Shown piece by piece: positions 41,708 to 50,151 of a stretch of 50,151 nt of DNA; positions within the stretch are counted from its first letter, which is position 1, and every line of letters begins with the position of its first letter. Where the stretch lies: positions 1 through 50,151 of the forward strand of contig NZ_JAHWYN010000024.1 of NCBI RefSeq assembly GCF_019351435.1, given 5' to 3'. Source of the stretch: Flavobacterium taihuense. GTDB lineage: Bacteria > Bacteroidota > Bacteroidia > Flavobacteriales > Flavobacteriaceae. The notes below the pieces were generated by a model. It was not told where the DNA came from. It made no database searches and saw only the letters and a list, made by a program, of their open reading frames with translations. Position numbers and translations under genes: made by a program.

Positions 41708-42424
41708 TTACTTCAAATCTCCTAAACTATTGACTGCCAAATACCTTTCAACAGTAAAACCTTCGGCATGTTCTACCCCAGTTAGCCTTCCTAAATCCCT
41801 AGAACGGTAATTCAGGCTTTCCAAGAAGTTTTTACTCGATATGGGCGACTCCGGCTCTTTGGAATTAGGATCATAAAATTGAGAACCGTAAGCCAAAATA
41901 CTTTTGATTTTAGTATCAGTAAACCCAGTAATATCAATAACAAAATCAGGTTCTATGTTTTTCCATTGTATGTAATGATACACTACTTTCGGTCTCCACG
42001 GTTTTTGAATTTCACCATCAAGAACCGTTTCAATTTTCAGTAACCCTGATAAAAAACATGCATCCGAAACCAATTTACTCCCTTTCCCATGATCGATATG
42101 TCTATCCTCTATCGCATTGCACAACACAATCTCAGGTTGGTATTTCCGGATCATTTTTATGACCTCCAATTGGTGCTTTTCATCATTGACAAAAAAACCG
42201 TCACGCATATTTAGATTCTCCCGAACAGAAACCCCTAATATCTTTGCAGCGTCATTCGCTTCCTGATCCCGAATCTCGGCTGAACCACGAGTACCCAGTT
42301 CGCCTCTAGTTAAATCAACAATCCCCACGGTTTTACCCAAAGAAATCTCTTTTAAGATAGTTCCGGAACAACCCAATTCTACATCGTCTGGATGTGCACC
42401 AAATGCTAGTATATCTAATTTCAT
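41708..42424 (-). CDS. bshB1: Bacillithiol biosynthesis deacetylase BshB1
   Basis: A 238-aa PIG-L/LmbE-family enzyme: AFGAHPDDVELGCSGTI (zinc ligands H-P-D-D), VDLTRGELGTRG, NLNMRDGFF, and EDRHIDHGKGSKL (H-x2-D-H). It removes the acetyl group from N-acetylglucosaminyl-malate in bacillithiol synthesis. 54 bp downstream of the menF-like gene, same strand. Confidence 0.92.
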   Translation of the reverse strand: MKLDILAFGAHPDDVELGCSGTILKEISLGKTVGIVDLTRGELGTRGSAEIRDQEANDAAKILGVSVRENLNMRDGFFVNDEKHQLEVIKMIRKYQPEIVLCNAIEDRHIDHGKGSKLVSDACFLSGLLKIETVLDGEIQKPWRPKVVYHYIQWKNIEPDFVIDITGFTDTKIKSILAYGSQFYDPNSKEPESPISSKNFLESLNYRSRDLGRLTGVEHAEGFTVERYLAVNSLGDLK

Positions 42425-42478
42425 TTATTTTCTGTTTTCTGTTTCCTAAACTCTATTTCTATATTCTAAATCTCTTCT

Positions 42479-43537
42479 CTACAATACCTTTTTCATCGTC
42501 ATGGACTTGTTGACGCTTTCCATCCATTCATTTTCCGGTATACTGTCTTTGGTAATGCCACATCCCATATACAAATGCGCTTGCGAACCACGGATTTGCA
42601 TACATCGCAAATTGACAAATAAAGCCGAACTAACCGAATCTAAAGCAAAACTCGTATTCAATTCACCCAAAAATCCAGTATAGAAAGTACGATCGTAATT
42701 TTCATTTTTCAAAATAAAGGCTTTCGCAACTTCTTTTGGCAATCCGCAAACTGCTGGAGTTGGATGCAATAGATAAGCGACTTGCTTCAAACTGAAACCT
42801 TCATTTAAAACACCCCAAACATCGGTTTTTAAGTGCCAAACACTCCCCGCTTTTACACTGTAAGGTTCCGTAACCGACACCTCCAACGCCACCTCTTTCA
42901 ATTGATCCACAATATAATCTGTAACGTATTGCTGCTCTTCTCTTTCTTTCTTCTCCCACACAATTTCCTCCGAACCATAATCTTTTTGTGTTCCAGCCAA
43001 GGCCATTGTTTCAAACACATTGACATTGGCTTTTACCAATTGCTCTGGTGTAGCACCCATCCAAATTCCAACTTTGGGATGACAAAAACAATACACAAAA
43101 GCAGTAGGGTATAATTGCACCATTTTTTTGAATGTGGCAACCAAATCAAAATTGTCCAGTTCGATTATTTCTTTACGGGAAAGAACTACCTTTTTTAATT
43201 CTTGATTTTCTATGGATTGAATTCCCTTAGCAACTATGCTTTCAAAATTATTTTTCTCTGATACATTCGAAAGTTCCTGTTTTGTTCCTGAAATCTCAAT
43301 TTCTTCCCTTTCCCAAATAACACCAAGTGTTTCCGATTGCTTTTCGGGAATTAAATGAATGCAATTTCCATCAAAAGAAGCAAATACAAATCCTTTCTCC
43401 GTAAAATCAATAACATCAAACAACGTATCATTGTGCTGAAACATCCCGATTATTGTATCCGAATTGGGCTTGCAATACAAAACAAAAGGAAGTTTTTGCT
43501 TTTGTTGCTGCATTACTTTTTCAAAAAAAACGCTCAT
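42479..43537 (-). CDS. menF: Isochorismate synthase (chorismate-binding enzyme)
   Basis: A 352-aa protein with the chorismate-binding fold: KKVVLSRKEIIEL, FVYCFCHPKVGIWMGATPEQLV, MALAGTQKDYG, VCGLPKEVAKAFILKNENYDRTFYTGFLG, and LRCMQIRGSQAHLYMGCGIT. It converts chorismate to isochorismate for menaquinone. Directly upstream is a hotdog thioesterase that ends 2 bp before it, so they form an operon. A siderophore-type entC role is possible but the neighbourhood favours menaquinone. Confidence 0.9.
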   Translation of the reverse strand: MSVFFEKVMQQQKQKLPFVLYCKPNSDTIIGMFQHNDTLFDVIDFTEKGFVFASFDGNCIHLIPEKQSETLGVIWEREEIEISGTKQELSNVSEKNNFESIVAKGIQSIENQELKKVVLSRKEIIELDNFDLVATFKKMVQLYPTAFVYCFCHPKVGIWMGATPEQLVKANVNVFETMALAGTQKDYGSEEIVWEKKEREEQQYVTDYIVDQLKEVALEVSVTEPYSVKAGSVWHLKTDVWGVLNEGFSLKQVAYLLHPTPAVCGLPKEVAKAFILKNENYDRTFYTGFLGELNTSFALDSVSSALFVNLRCMQIRGSQAHLYMGCGITKDSIPENEWMESVNKSMTMKKVL

Positions 43538-43538
43538 A

Positions 43539-43967
43539 TTACTTAATTTCTTTCGTCAAAACCATATTCGTCAATTTGCACAGCGAAATTAAATTCCCTT
43601 GTTCATCTGTAATTTTAATTTCCCAGAGATGCAAACTTCTCCCTTTGTGAATAATACGGGCGGTACCAATAACAAAGCCTTCACGAATACTTTTTAGATG
43701 ATTGGCCGAAATTTCGATGCCACGTACTTCCTGATTTTTATCATTAATAAAAAAATGAGAAGCGGCGCTCCCAACACTTTCTGCCAAAGCCACCGAGGCT
43801 CCTCCATGCAACAATCCCATAGGCTGATGAACTGAGGAATTAACTGGCATTTTGGCCACCAGAAATCCCTCCCCAGCATCTATAAACTCGATTTTCAGTG
43901 TTTCCATCAACGTGTTCTTGGAAAATTCGTTGCAATATTCGAGCATTTTATGTTTATCTATTACCAT
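43539..43967 (-). CDS. Hotdog-fold PaaI-type thioesterase, probable DHNA-CoA thioesterase
   Basis: A 142-aa protein with the PaaI/MenI pattern VHQPMGLLHGGASVALAESVGSAAS and a C-terminal beta sheet (GIEISANHLKSIREGFVIGTARIIHKGRSLHLWEIKI). It hydrolyses an acyl-CoA. The 2-bp gap to menF suggests the substrate is 1,4-dihydroxy-2-naphthoyl-CoA in menaquinone synthesis. Confidence 0.87.
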   Translation of the reverse strand: MVIDKHKMLEYCNEFSKNTLMETLKIEFIDAGEGFLVAKMPVNSSVHQPMGLLHGGASVALAESVGSAASHFFINDKNQEVRGIEISANHLKSIREGFVIGTARIIHKGRSLHLWEIKITDEQGNLISLCKLTNMVLTKEIK

Positions 43968-44085
43968 ATCTTAATTTTAAAGATTGTAAAAATACGCTAA
44001 ATTGATAATTCAAAAAAGAAATAAATAGAATGCTAAAGAAACTAAAAATCTAATTTATTGCTATTTTTACAAAAAATAAAACGAA

Positions 44086-45597
44086 ATGCGTCGCATCACC
44101 TTACTACTATTGGCCGGAATACTACTTTCATTATGCGCTTGCCGTTCTGATTTTGAAACTGTACCCAGCACAGGTGATTTAAGTTTTTCAAAAGACACCG
44201 TCTATTTGGACACGGTCTTTACCAATTTAAGTTCAAGTACCTATACTTTAAAAGTGTACAACCATTCCAAAAACGATATCAATATACCTCTTATCAAATT
44301 CGCCAAAGGTTTCAATTCAAAATACCGCATGAGTGTTGATGGCTCCCAAGGAAATCAAGGTAAAATGTTCGAAAATATAACTTTATTAGCCAAAGACAGT
44401 CTGTATATTTTTATAGAAACAACCGTAGAAAGCGACAACACTACTCCTACTGAGTTTCTATACACTGATCAAATTGAATTTGACGGTGGCGCTAATCTTC
44501 AAAAAGTTGAGTTAGTAACGTTGATACAAGATGCCATTTTATTATACCCTAACCGAAATGCTGACGGAACCATAGAAACACTTCCTATCGGAAATGAAAA
44601 AATAAAGGGCTTTTATTTGGATAAAAATGATCCCATTCATGGCAACGAACTTCTTTTTACCAATAAAAAGGCTTATGTAATTTATGGATATGCAACCGTT
44701 CCCGAAGGAGAAACTGTCACTTTTGAATCAGGTTCAAGAGTTTATTTCCACGCCGATTCTGGTCTTATCGTACCCAAAAATTCTTCGATACATATTAATG
44801 GGACAACCTCGACCTCCGATAAACTGGAAAACGAAGTTATTTTCAGCAGTGATCGTCAGCAACCCGACTTTAATTATATTCCGGGACAATGGGGGACGAT
44901 ATGGTTACAAAATGGGAGCACCAATAATGCCATTCAAAATCTCACACTAAAAAATGCTACAATTGGGCTATTCATCGAAGGCAATAATGGCACAACAGCA
45001 TCCATAAAAAACACCCAGATTTACAATTGCACTCATTACGGAATTCAAGCCAAAAACGCATTAATTGAAGGACAGAACATCATTATCAACTATACAGGAC
45101 AAGCCAGTTTAGCCTGTACTTATGGAGGAAATTACAAGTTTACACATTGTACCTTCAACAACGATTGGTCGAGTCCAGAACAGGTAGCTTTATACATTAG
45201 CAATTATTCAGTTGGTGCCACTCCAGAAGTCAAAGCTCTTAGTGAAGCGACATTCAACAATTGTATCATTTATGGTTCCTATTCGAACGAAATGCTTTTG
45301 GATAAGAAAACAGGAGCCGCTTTCGAATACCAATTCAACAATTGCTTGATTAAGTTCAGCAATACCAAAAATGCCGACTATCAATTTGATACTGATCCAA
45401 TACATTACAATGCTATTATCCTCAACAAGGATCCTAAATTCTTTAATCCAAATATCAATAATTTCAATATCGACGACACGTCTTCCGCTTTTGCAAAAGG
45501 GAATTCAGTATATTTAATTCCACTTGATATACTAGGAATTACCCGAACATTACCGCCGGATTTAGGAGCTTATCAAAGCAAGCCGTTTCCTAAATAA
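44086..45597 (+). CDS. Lipoprotein with right-handed parallel beta-helix region
   Basis: A 503-aa protein with lipobox LLSLCAC (lipid on Cys). Residues 30-160 form an Ig-like beta domain (LSFSKDTVYLDTVFTNLSSSTYTLKVYN). The central region from about 190 to 420 has repeated short strands (SGLIVPKNSSIHINGT, NAIQNLTLKNATIGLFIEGN, IKNTQIYNCTHYGIQAKNA, ATFNNCIIYGSY), as in pectate-lyase-like beta helices. No catalytic motif recognised; likely a surface or outer-membrane structural protein. Confidence 0.75.
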   Translation: MRRITLLLLAGILLSLCACRSDFETVPSTGDLSFSKDTVYLDTVFTNLSSSTYTLKVYNHSKNDINIPLIKFAKGFNSKYRMSVDGSQGNQGKMFENITLLAKDSLYIFIETTVESDNTTPTEFLYTDQIEFDGGANLQKVELVTLIQDAILLYPNRNADGTIETLPIGNEKIKGFYLDKNDPIHGNELLFTNKKAYVIYGYATVPEGETVTFESGSRVYFHADSGLIVPKNSSIHINGTTSTSDKLENEVIFSSDRQQPDFNYIPGQWGTIWLQNGSTNNAIQNLTLKNATIGLFIEGNNGTTASIKNTQIYNCTHYGIQAKNALIEGQNIIINYTGQASLACTYGGNYKFTHCTFNNDWSSPEQVALYISNYSVGATPEVKALSEATFNNCIIYGSYSNEMLLDKKTGAAFEYQFNNCLIKFSNTKNADYQFDTDPIHYNAIILNKDPKFFNPNINNFNIDDTSSAFAKGNSVYLIPLDILGITRTLPPDLGAYQSKPFPK

Positions 45598-45638
45598 AGT
45601 ATTTAATATAATCATTAACTCATTTGAATTAATCATTA

Positions 45639-47729
45639 CTACAATAAATCGTCTAACAATTCGAATATTTTTTCTTTTTTCAAAGGTTTAGTAATATAAC
45701 TATCAAAACCTAATGATAATATTCGTTCTTCATCCTCTATCGACGCATGTGCAGTTTGAGCAATAATAGACAAATTAGGTTTAATTTTTTTTATGTTTTC
45801 AAAAGCCTTAATTCCATCCATTATTGGCATTTCAATATCCATAAAAACTAAATTGATTTCTTGATTTCCATTACATATATCTACGGCTTCCTGTCCATTT
45901 TTTGCTCTAAGAATCGTGTAATTTCTTGCATTTAAAATCTTCTTAAATAAAATAAAATTAATATCGTTATCTTCTGCAATCAAAATGATTTCATTTCCTA
46001 AACTAACAGGTACATCATTTTTATTTTCGAGCAAAGCTATTGATTTTGGGGCAGCATATTCAAAAGGAAGGGTTACGACAAACATCGTTCCTAATCCAAC
46101 AACTGAATCCACTATTACAGTGCCCCCCAAAAGCTGGATATAGGCCTTAGAAATTGCCAACCCTAATCCCAGTCCACTTGATTTAGAGGTAGAATTTGAA
46201 TCAACAGTTCGAAAACGGTCAAAAATATATTGCAAACCTTCTTTGGTTATTCCTTTACCAGAGTCTTTAACGGTAAGTTTAATTGTTTGATCAACTTTAC
46301 TGATTTCATATCCAAAAGAAACAGTCCCAAAATCAGTAAATTTGATAGCATTACCTATTAAATTTAGCATAATTTGCTTTAATTTAATTTCATCAGTCAA
46401 AATCAGCTGGGTCGGTGGACTTGTGCTAGGAATGATATGCAACTCTATTTTTTTATTTCTAGGTATAGTGATAGCAATAGATTCTTGCAACTCTTTAAAG
46501 CATTTATCTACATCAACTTCACCAATTTTTGGTGTAACTTGATTGGCATCAATCTTTGACATTTCAATAAGATCCTCAATAATAAAAACTAAATCATGTC
46601 CGCTTTTATTAATAATTGTCAAATATTCATCTCTTTCTGCATCGCTTATATTCTGACTTCTTATCAAATCACTAAATCCTACAATAGCATTCATGGGAGT
46701 CCTTATTTCATGAGATAAATTAGCCAAAAAAGCAGACTTAAGTTCTCCATTTTCTTCTGCAATGTTTCTCGATAAGATTAATTGTTCTTTTTGTCGAATA
46801 TTAATTTGAAAAAGTTTACTGATATATCGAAACTCACCCCCATATTTCTTTAATTTATTGATTGCATTTCTATCTCCATTCTCAAGAAAAGAAGTCACTA
46901 TTTTTAATGGATCAAAAAACCATTTATTCAATAAATAACCTAAAAAAACAACACTAAGCACTGACAAAAGTAATACGATTAAAAGGCTTTTAAGTCCCAA
47001 AGAAAAATTCAAATCAAAATCTCTCTCAAAAAATAGTTTCGCAATGTCTTTATTATTAGTATCTTTTATATTAATTTCAACCCTAATCGATTTAGAACTA
47101 ATATCCGGTAAACTCGCATTATCAGTTAATAATTGGGTTTTAGAATGTGTCAAATTACCAATATAATCAACATATCCTTGATCTAAAATTCGAACCAAAA
47201 ACAGATAGCCTAAAGGCGCTTTTTCTTTTGCAGGATCATTTGAAGCATTCAAAATAGTACCAAAAACTTCGAAAATACCATCTTCATTTTTTACATAATA
47301 GCGAATATGTTTATTGATATAAAGTTCCGAAAATTTTTTTTCAGGAACAAAATCAATTATTCTAATTCTCTTTTTCCCATAAAAAATCAATTTCTTATCT
47401 AAATTATACGCGCCTACAAAAACCCTATTGTATTCTAATAGTTTAGTCATTTTACTATCGAAATACTTTGTGTTTTTGGTATTGACTGCATCAACCAATT
47501 CATCTGAATTAGAAAGAATGCTGATTAAATCTGTTAGATTTTTTGAGTTTTGCTGAAAAATAGTTTCTGTTTCTTTTTTAAAATTATTCGAAGTGATTTC
47601 ATAAACCTTATCTGTATTATCATTTAAATAAAAATCAAGAACATAAGAAAAAAGTAGAGCAAATAAAATCGTTATGCCTAACAAAATTAAAAATCTCCAA
47701 TATGCATTTACTGTTTTTTTAAGATTCAT
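45639..47729 (-). CDS. Hybrid sensor histidine kinase / response regulator
   Basis: A protein of about 696 aa. One membrane segment near the N-terminus (FLILLGITILFALLFSYVLDF), a periplasmic sensor domain, a second membrane segment (GLKSLLIVLLLSVLSVVFLGYLL), HisKA with ANLSHEIRTPMNAIVGFSDL, HATPase with LIGNAIKFTDFG and GLGLGLAISKAYI, then a receiver domain with AEDNDIN and LVFMDIEMPIMDG (phospho-Asp). Start at 47729 (MNLKKTVNAYWRF) is preferred to an ATG 72 bp upstream, which would add an extra hydrophobic stretch. The partner output is unknown. Confidence 0.92.
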   Translation of the reverse strand: MNLKKTVNAYWRFLILLGITILFALLFSYVLDFYLNDNTDKVYEITSNNFKKETETIFQQNSKNLTDLISILSNSDELVDAVNTKNTKYFDSKMTKLLEYNRVFVGAYNLDKKLIFYGKKRIRIIDFVPEKKFSELYINKHIRYYVKNEDGIFEVFGTILNASNDPAKEKAPLGYLFLVRILDQGYVDYIGNLTHSKTQLLTDNASLPDISSKSIRVEINIKDTNNKDIAKLFFERDFDLNFSLGLKSLLIVLLLSVLSVVFLGYLLNKWFFDPLKIVTSFLENGDRNAINKLKKYGGEFRYISKLFQINIRQKEQLILSRNIAEENGELKSAFLANLSHEIRTPMNAIVGFSDLIRSQNISDAERDEYLTIINKSGHDLVFIIEDLIEMSKIDANQVTPKIGEVDVDKCFKELQESIAITIPRNKKIELHIIPSTSPPTQLILTDEIKLKQIMLNLIGNAIKFTDFGTVSFGYEISKVDQTIKLTVKDSGKGITKEGLQYIFDRFRTVDSNSTSKSSGLGLGLAISKAYIQLLGGTVIVDSVVGLGTMFVVTLPFEYAAPKSIALLENKNDVPVSLGNEIILIAEDNDINFILFKKILNARNYTILRAKNGQEAVDICNGNQEINLVFMDIEMPIMDGIKAFENIKKIKPNLSIIAQTAHASIEDEERILSLGFDSYITKPLKKEKIFELLDDLL

Positions 47730-48144
47730 GATGAGAGATTGAGAAATGACTAAAAAGAAAGGGAATACATTATAAATTAAACAAATAACAAATGATGACA
47801 AAATTCACCATAAGTTCATCGAAAGTGCGGCGCTAAAAATAGTAAAAAATATATTCAGTATTCATTTATCAATTCCTAAAAAATAAAATATATAAACAAT
47901 TCTGTTACAATACTTAAATGTATTTAAAACACTTAAAAATAAATAGTCGCAATACATAACTGGAATCTCCAAATAACTCTAGAAAGAAGGGTGAGCTCCT
48001 GAAAATATAAGAAAAAACATAATTTTATCACATTCTCTTAACCTTTAAAAATACTAAAAAATATAAATTTGCTTGAATTTAAAATTACAAACCTGATTTA
48101 GACTCTAATTTAACCCAAACTACAAAGCCTTAATCTTTTAAATT
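47730..48144. other. 415-bp divergent intergenic region
   Basis: No gene or RNA recognised. AT-rich; contains a TAAATTTG sequence at 48064-48071 that could be the -7 box for the downstream endonuclease gene, without a clear TTTG at the usual distance. Confidence 0.4.
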
Positions 48145-49987
48145 ATGAAAAAAATTTACTCCTTATTATTTTTAATGTCCTTTACAATTGGAATAGGACA
48201 AATTCCGAGTGGCTATTATGGCTCAGCAACAGGTTCGGGATATACTCTGAAAACGCAACTTTACAATATCATAAAAGGTCATGCCGATAATGGTTATGCT
48301 GGTTTATACACAACCTATCAATCTTCCGATATCGATAATTTTTATGAAAATGACGGAACTATATTAGATATGTATTCCGAAAAACCATCAGGAACGGATC
48401 CCTATAACTATAGTTCGGGATCAACTCAAAGATGCGGCACCTATACTACCGAAGGGGATTGCTACAACAAGAGAGCATATCATACCGCAATCCGTATTTA
48501 ATTCGGCTACTCCAATGGTCTCAGATGCTCATTTTATAACACCAACAGATGGAAAAGTAAATGGACAACGTTCCAACTATCCACACGGTACCGTAGGGAC
48601 TGCAACATGGACATCCTTAAATGGAAGTAAACTAGGTTCAAGTTCGGTATCGGGATATGCAGGAACCGTTTTTGAACCGATAAATGAGTTCAAGGGAGAC
48701 ATTGCCAGAATGTATTTCTATTTTGCAACACGTTATGAAAATACAGTAGCCACTTACTCCTATCCGATGTTTGATGGTTCAAGCAGCAAAGCGTTTACCA
48801 CTGCTTTTTTAAATATGTTATTGACTTGGAGCGCTCAAGATCCAGTAAGTGCAAGAGAAATTACTAGAAATAATGCCATTTACGCAAAACAAAATAACAG
48901 AAATCCTTATATTGATCATCCGGAATATGTTCAAGCCATTTGGGGTTCAACTTCTTCAGATACACAAGCGCCAACTGCACCAACAAATCTAGCGGTAACA
49001 ACCAAAACCTCTACATCAGTTTCATTAAGCTGGACGGCTTCTACAGATAATATCGCGGTGAGCGGATACGATATTTATATGAATTCAGTTTTGAAAACGA
49101 CAGTAACTACATTAACAACAACCATTTCAGGATTAACAGCCACAACAGCTTATACATTTTATATAAAGGCGAAAGATACCGCAGGAAATACATCAGGATC
49201 CAGCACTACAGTATCTGCAACAACAAACAGCGGTGGAGGAACTGCCACAGAGGTTCTTTTCTCTGAATATATAGAAGGCTCATCCAATAATAAAGCCTTA
49301 GAAATTGCAAATAATACTGGAGCATCAGTTAATTTATCAACTTACACCGTTAAAAAACAAACCAATGGCGCAGGTGCTTGGAGTACCGGTTTGACTTTAT
49401 CCGGAACATTGAATAGTGGCAGCAAATTTACCATTGTTAACAGTTCGATTGCTTCAACTTGTTACCCAACAAGTTCAGCTAATATTTCTACAACTGCTAC
49501 CGAATTGACGTTTAATGGAAACGATGCAGTGGGTTTATTCAAAAATGGAGTACTTATTGATATTATTGGAACTTTCAATGGCGGAACCGCAAACTTCGCT
49601 GCCGATGTAACTTTGAGAAGAAAATCTACCATCACGTCGCCGAGCACTATATTTAATCTAACGGCCCAATGGGATTCTTTTACAACTGATACCTGTAATA
49701 ATCTTGGAAGTAAAATAAGTACAAAAACAGTAAGAGAAGAAATCGTTGCAGAAACCGATGACTTTTTTCTGTATCCAAATCCTTCATTTAGTGAATTTAC
49801 AGTTTATTATAACAATTCCAACAAAACATATGCTATCGAAATAGTTTCTATGCTAGGCCAAACGGTATTTCTCAAAGAAAATATTAAGCAATCTTCGGTA
49901 CCAATAACTAATCTTCCAAAAGGAATTTATTTGGTTAAAATAACTGATGATTCAAAATCCATCAATAAAAAGATAATAATCAACTAA
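48145..49987 (+). pseudogene. Secreted endonuclease I with FN3, lamin-tail and T9SS domains; one frameshift
   Basis: Frame 1 (48145-48501) has a signal peptide and the endonuclease I start (IPSGYYGSATGSGYTLKTQLYNII ... GDCYNK). Frame 2 (to 49987) continues EHIIPQSVFNSATPMVSDAHFITPTDGKVNGQRSNYPHG, then a fibronectin III domain (about 155-235 of the second part), a lamin-tail domain (VLFSEYIEGSSNNKALEIAN), and a T9SS type A sorting domain (FFLYPNPSFSEFTVYY ... KKIIIN). One extra A near 48472 causes the shift; removing it gives YNREHIIPQS and a 613-aa protein. The break falls exactly in the metal-finger motif. Error or inactivation cannot be separated here. Confidence 0.85.
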
Positions 49988-50067
49988 TTAAAAGTTTAAT
50001 ACTATTAAAAAAAGCGACAATTATGCTACCGTCTGGACACAACTTTTTTTATCTTTGAGATAAAAAA

Positions 50068-50151
50068 ATGCAGACAAGACATTTTGAAGATTTAAAAGAC
50101 AAGCGATTGTTGAATAGAGGAAATTCTATTCTCAATCGCTTGTTTGCTAAG
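50068..50151 (+). CDS. Start of a transposase, probably IS4-family (partial at window edge)
   Basis: The last 28 codons read MQTRHFEDLKDKRLLNRGNS then ILNRLFAK, like the N-terminal DNA-binding part of IS4/Tn5-type transposases. A TATCTTTG -7 box lies at 50050-50057. The element continues beyond the window. Confidence 0.6.
   Translation, partial: MQTRHFEDLKDKRLLNRGNSILNRLFAK

Noticed and set aside
41547..41810. Forward reading frame of 87 aa across the tRNA (GWMTGFEPATLGTTNRCS)
   Set aside because: It is the antisense reading of tRNA-His, a well-known false protein.

Overview
The window looks like a Bacteroidota chromosome of the Flavobacterium type. The DNA is AT-rich. Promoters follow the TTTG-N19/20-TAnnTTTG pattern. 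There are type IX secretion (T9SS) sorting tails on large secreted proteins, a bacillithiol gene (bshB1), a menaquinone gene pair and many 'MKK...AQ' signal peptides. The species is not determined.

Left half (1-27,016): an array of repeat-bounded gene cassettes. Eighteen copies of a 124-125-bp element (R1-R18, each from AAC to GTT) separate single genes or small gene groups. Each element folds into an 18-bp inner stem with an A/C mismatch always at stem position 12, a 3-nt linker on the left and a 7-nt linker on the right, and a 72-73-nt internal part. Stem sequences change between copies with compensating changes. The two ends of each cassette body are complementary to each other: 5' GTT+N7, then A at position 11, pairs with the cassette's own 3' end, N7+AAC preceded by C. 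These tags match within a cassette and not across a repeat. This is the logic of integron cassettes and attC sites, but the geometry differs from the attC sites I know, and no integrase lies in the window. By analogy it should lie to the left. Cargo includes a restriction-modification cassette with a controller protein, a DUF559-like nuclease, an EVE-like/HNH nuclease, a ParDE-type toxin-antitoxin pair, an S41 peptidase, several small secreted proteins and lipoproteins, a DUF6140/TerB-like pair, one ORF-less cassette and one antisense-oriented cassette.

The array is damaged by mobile elements. Two IS3-family copies of equal length (9230-10656, with a 3-bp ACA target duplication; 17873-19299, without one) encode identical proteins. 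An IS110-family element with an upstream 130-bp miniature derivative sits inside the tag stem of the toxin-antitoxin cassette. A third IS3 element (from 27035) is fused to the tail of a metallo-beta-lactamase-fold gene and closes the array. A GC-richer T9SS-secreted delta-60-repeat protein follows IS copy 2 and interrupts the array.

Right half (28,463-50,151): ordinary chromosome. It holds a polysaccharide deacetylase, two M28 peptidases, moaD-like and cobA, arginase/ornithine aminotransferase with a divergent Lrp-type regulator, a penicillin-acylase family enzyme, a dienelactone hydrolase, a PAS histidine kinase, a YegP-type protein, tRNA-His, bshB1, a menF/hotdog thioesterase pair, a lipoprotein, a hybrid histidine kinase, a frameshifted secreted endonuclease I, and the start of another transposase at the right edge. 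Several genes carry single-base frameshifts. Whether these are real decay or sequencing error cannot be told from the sequence alone.
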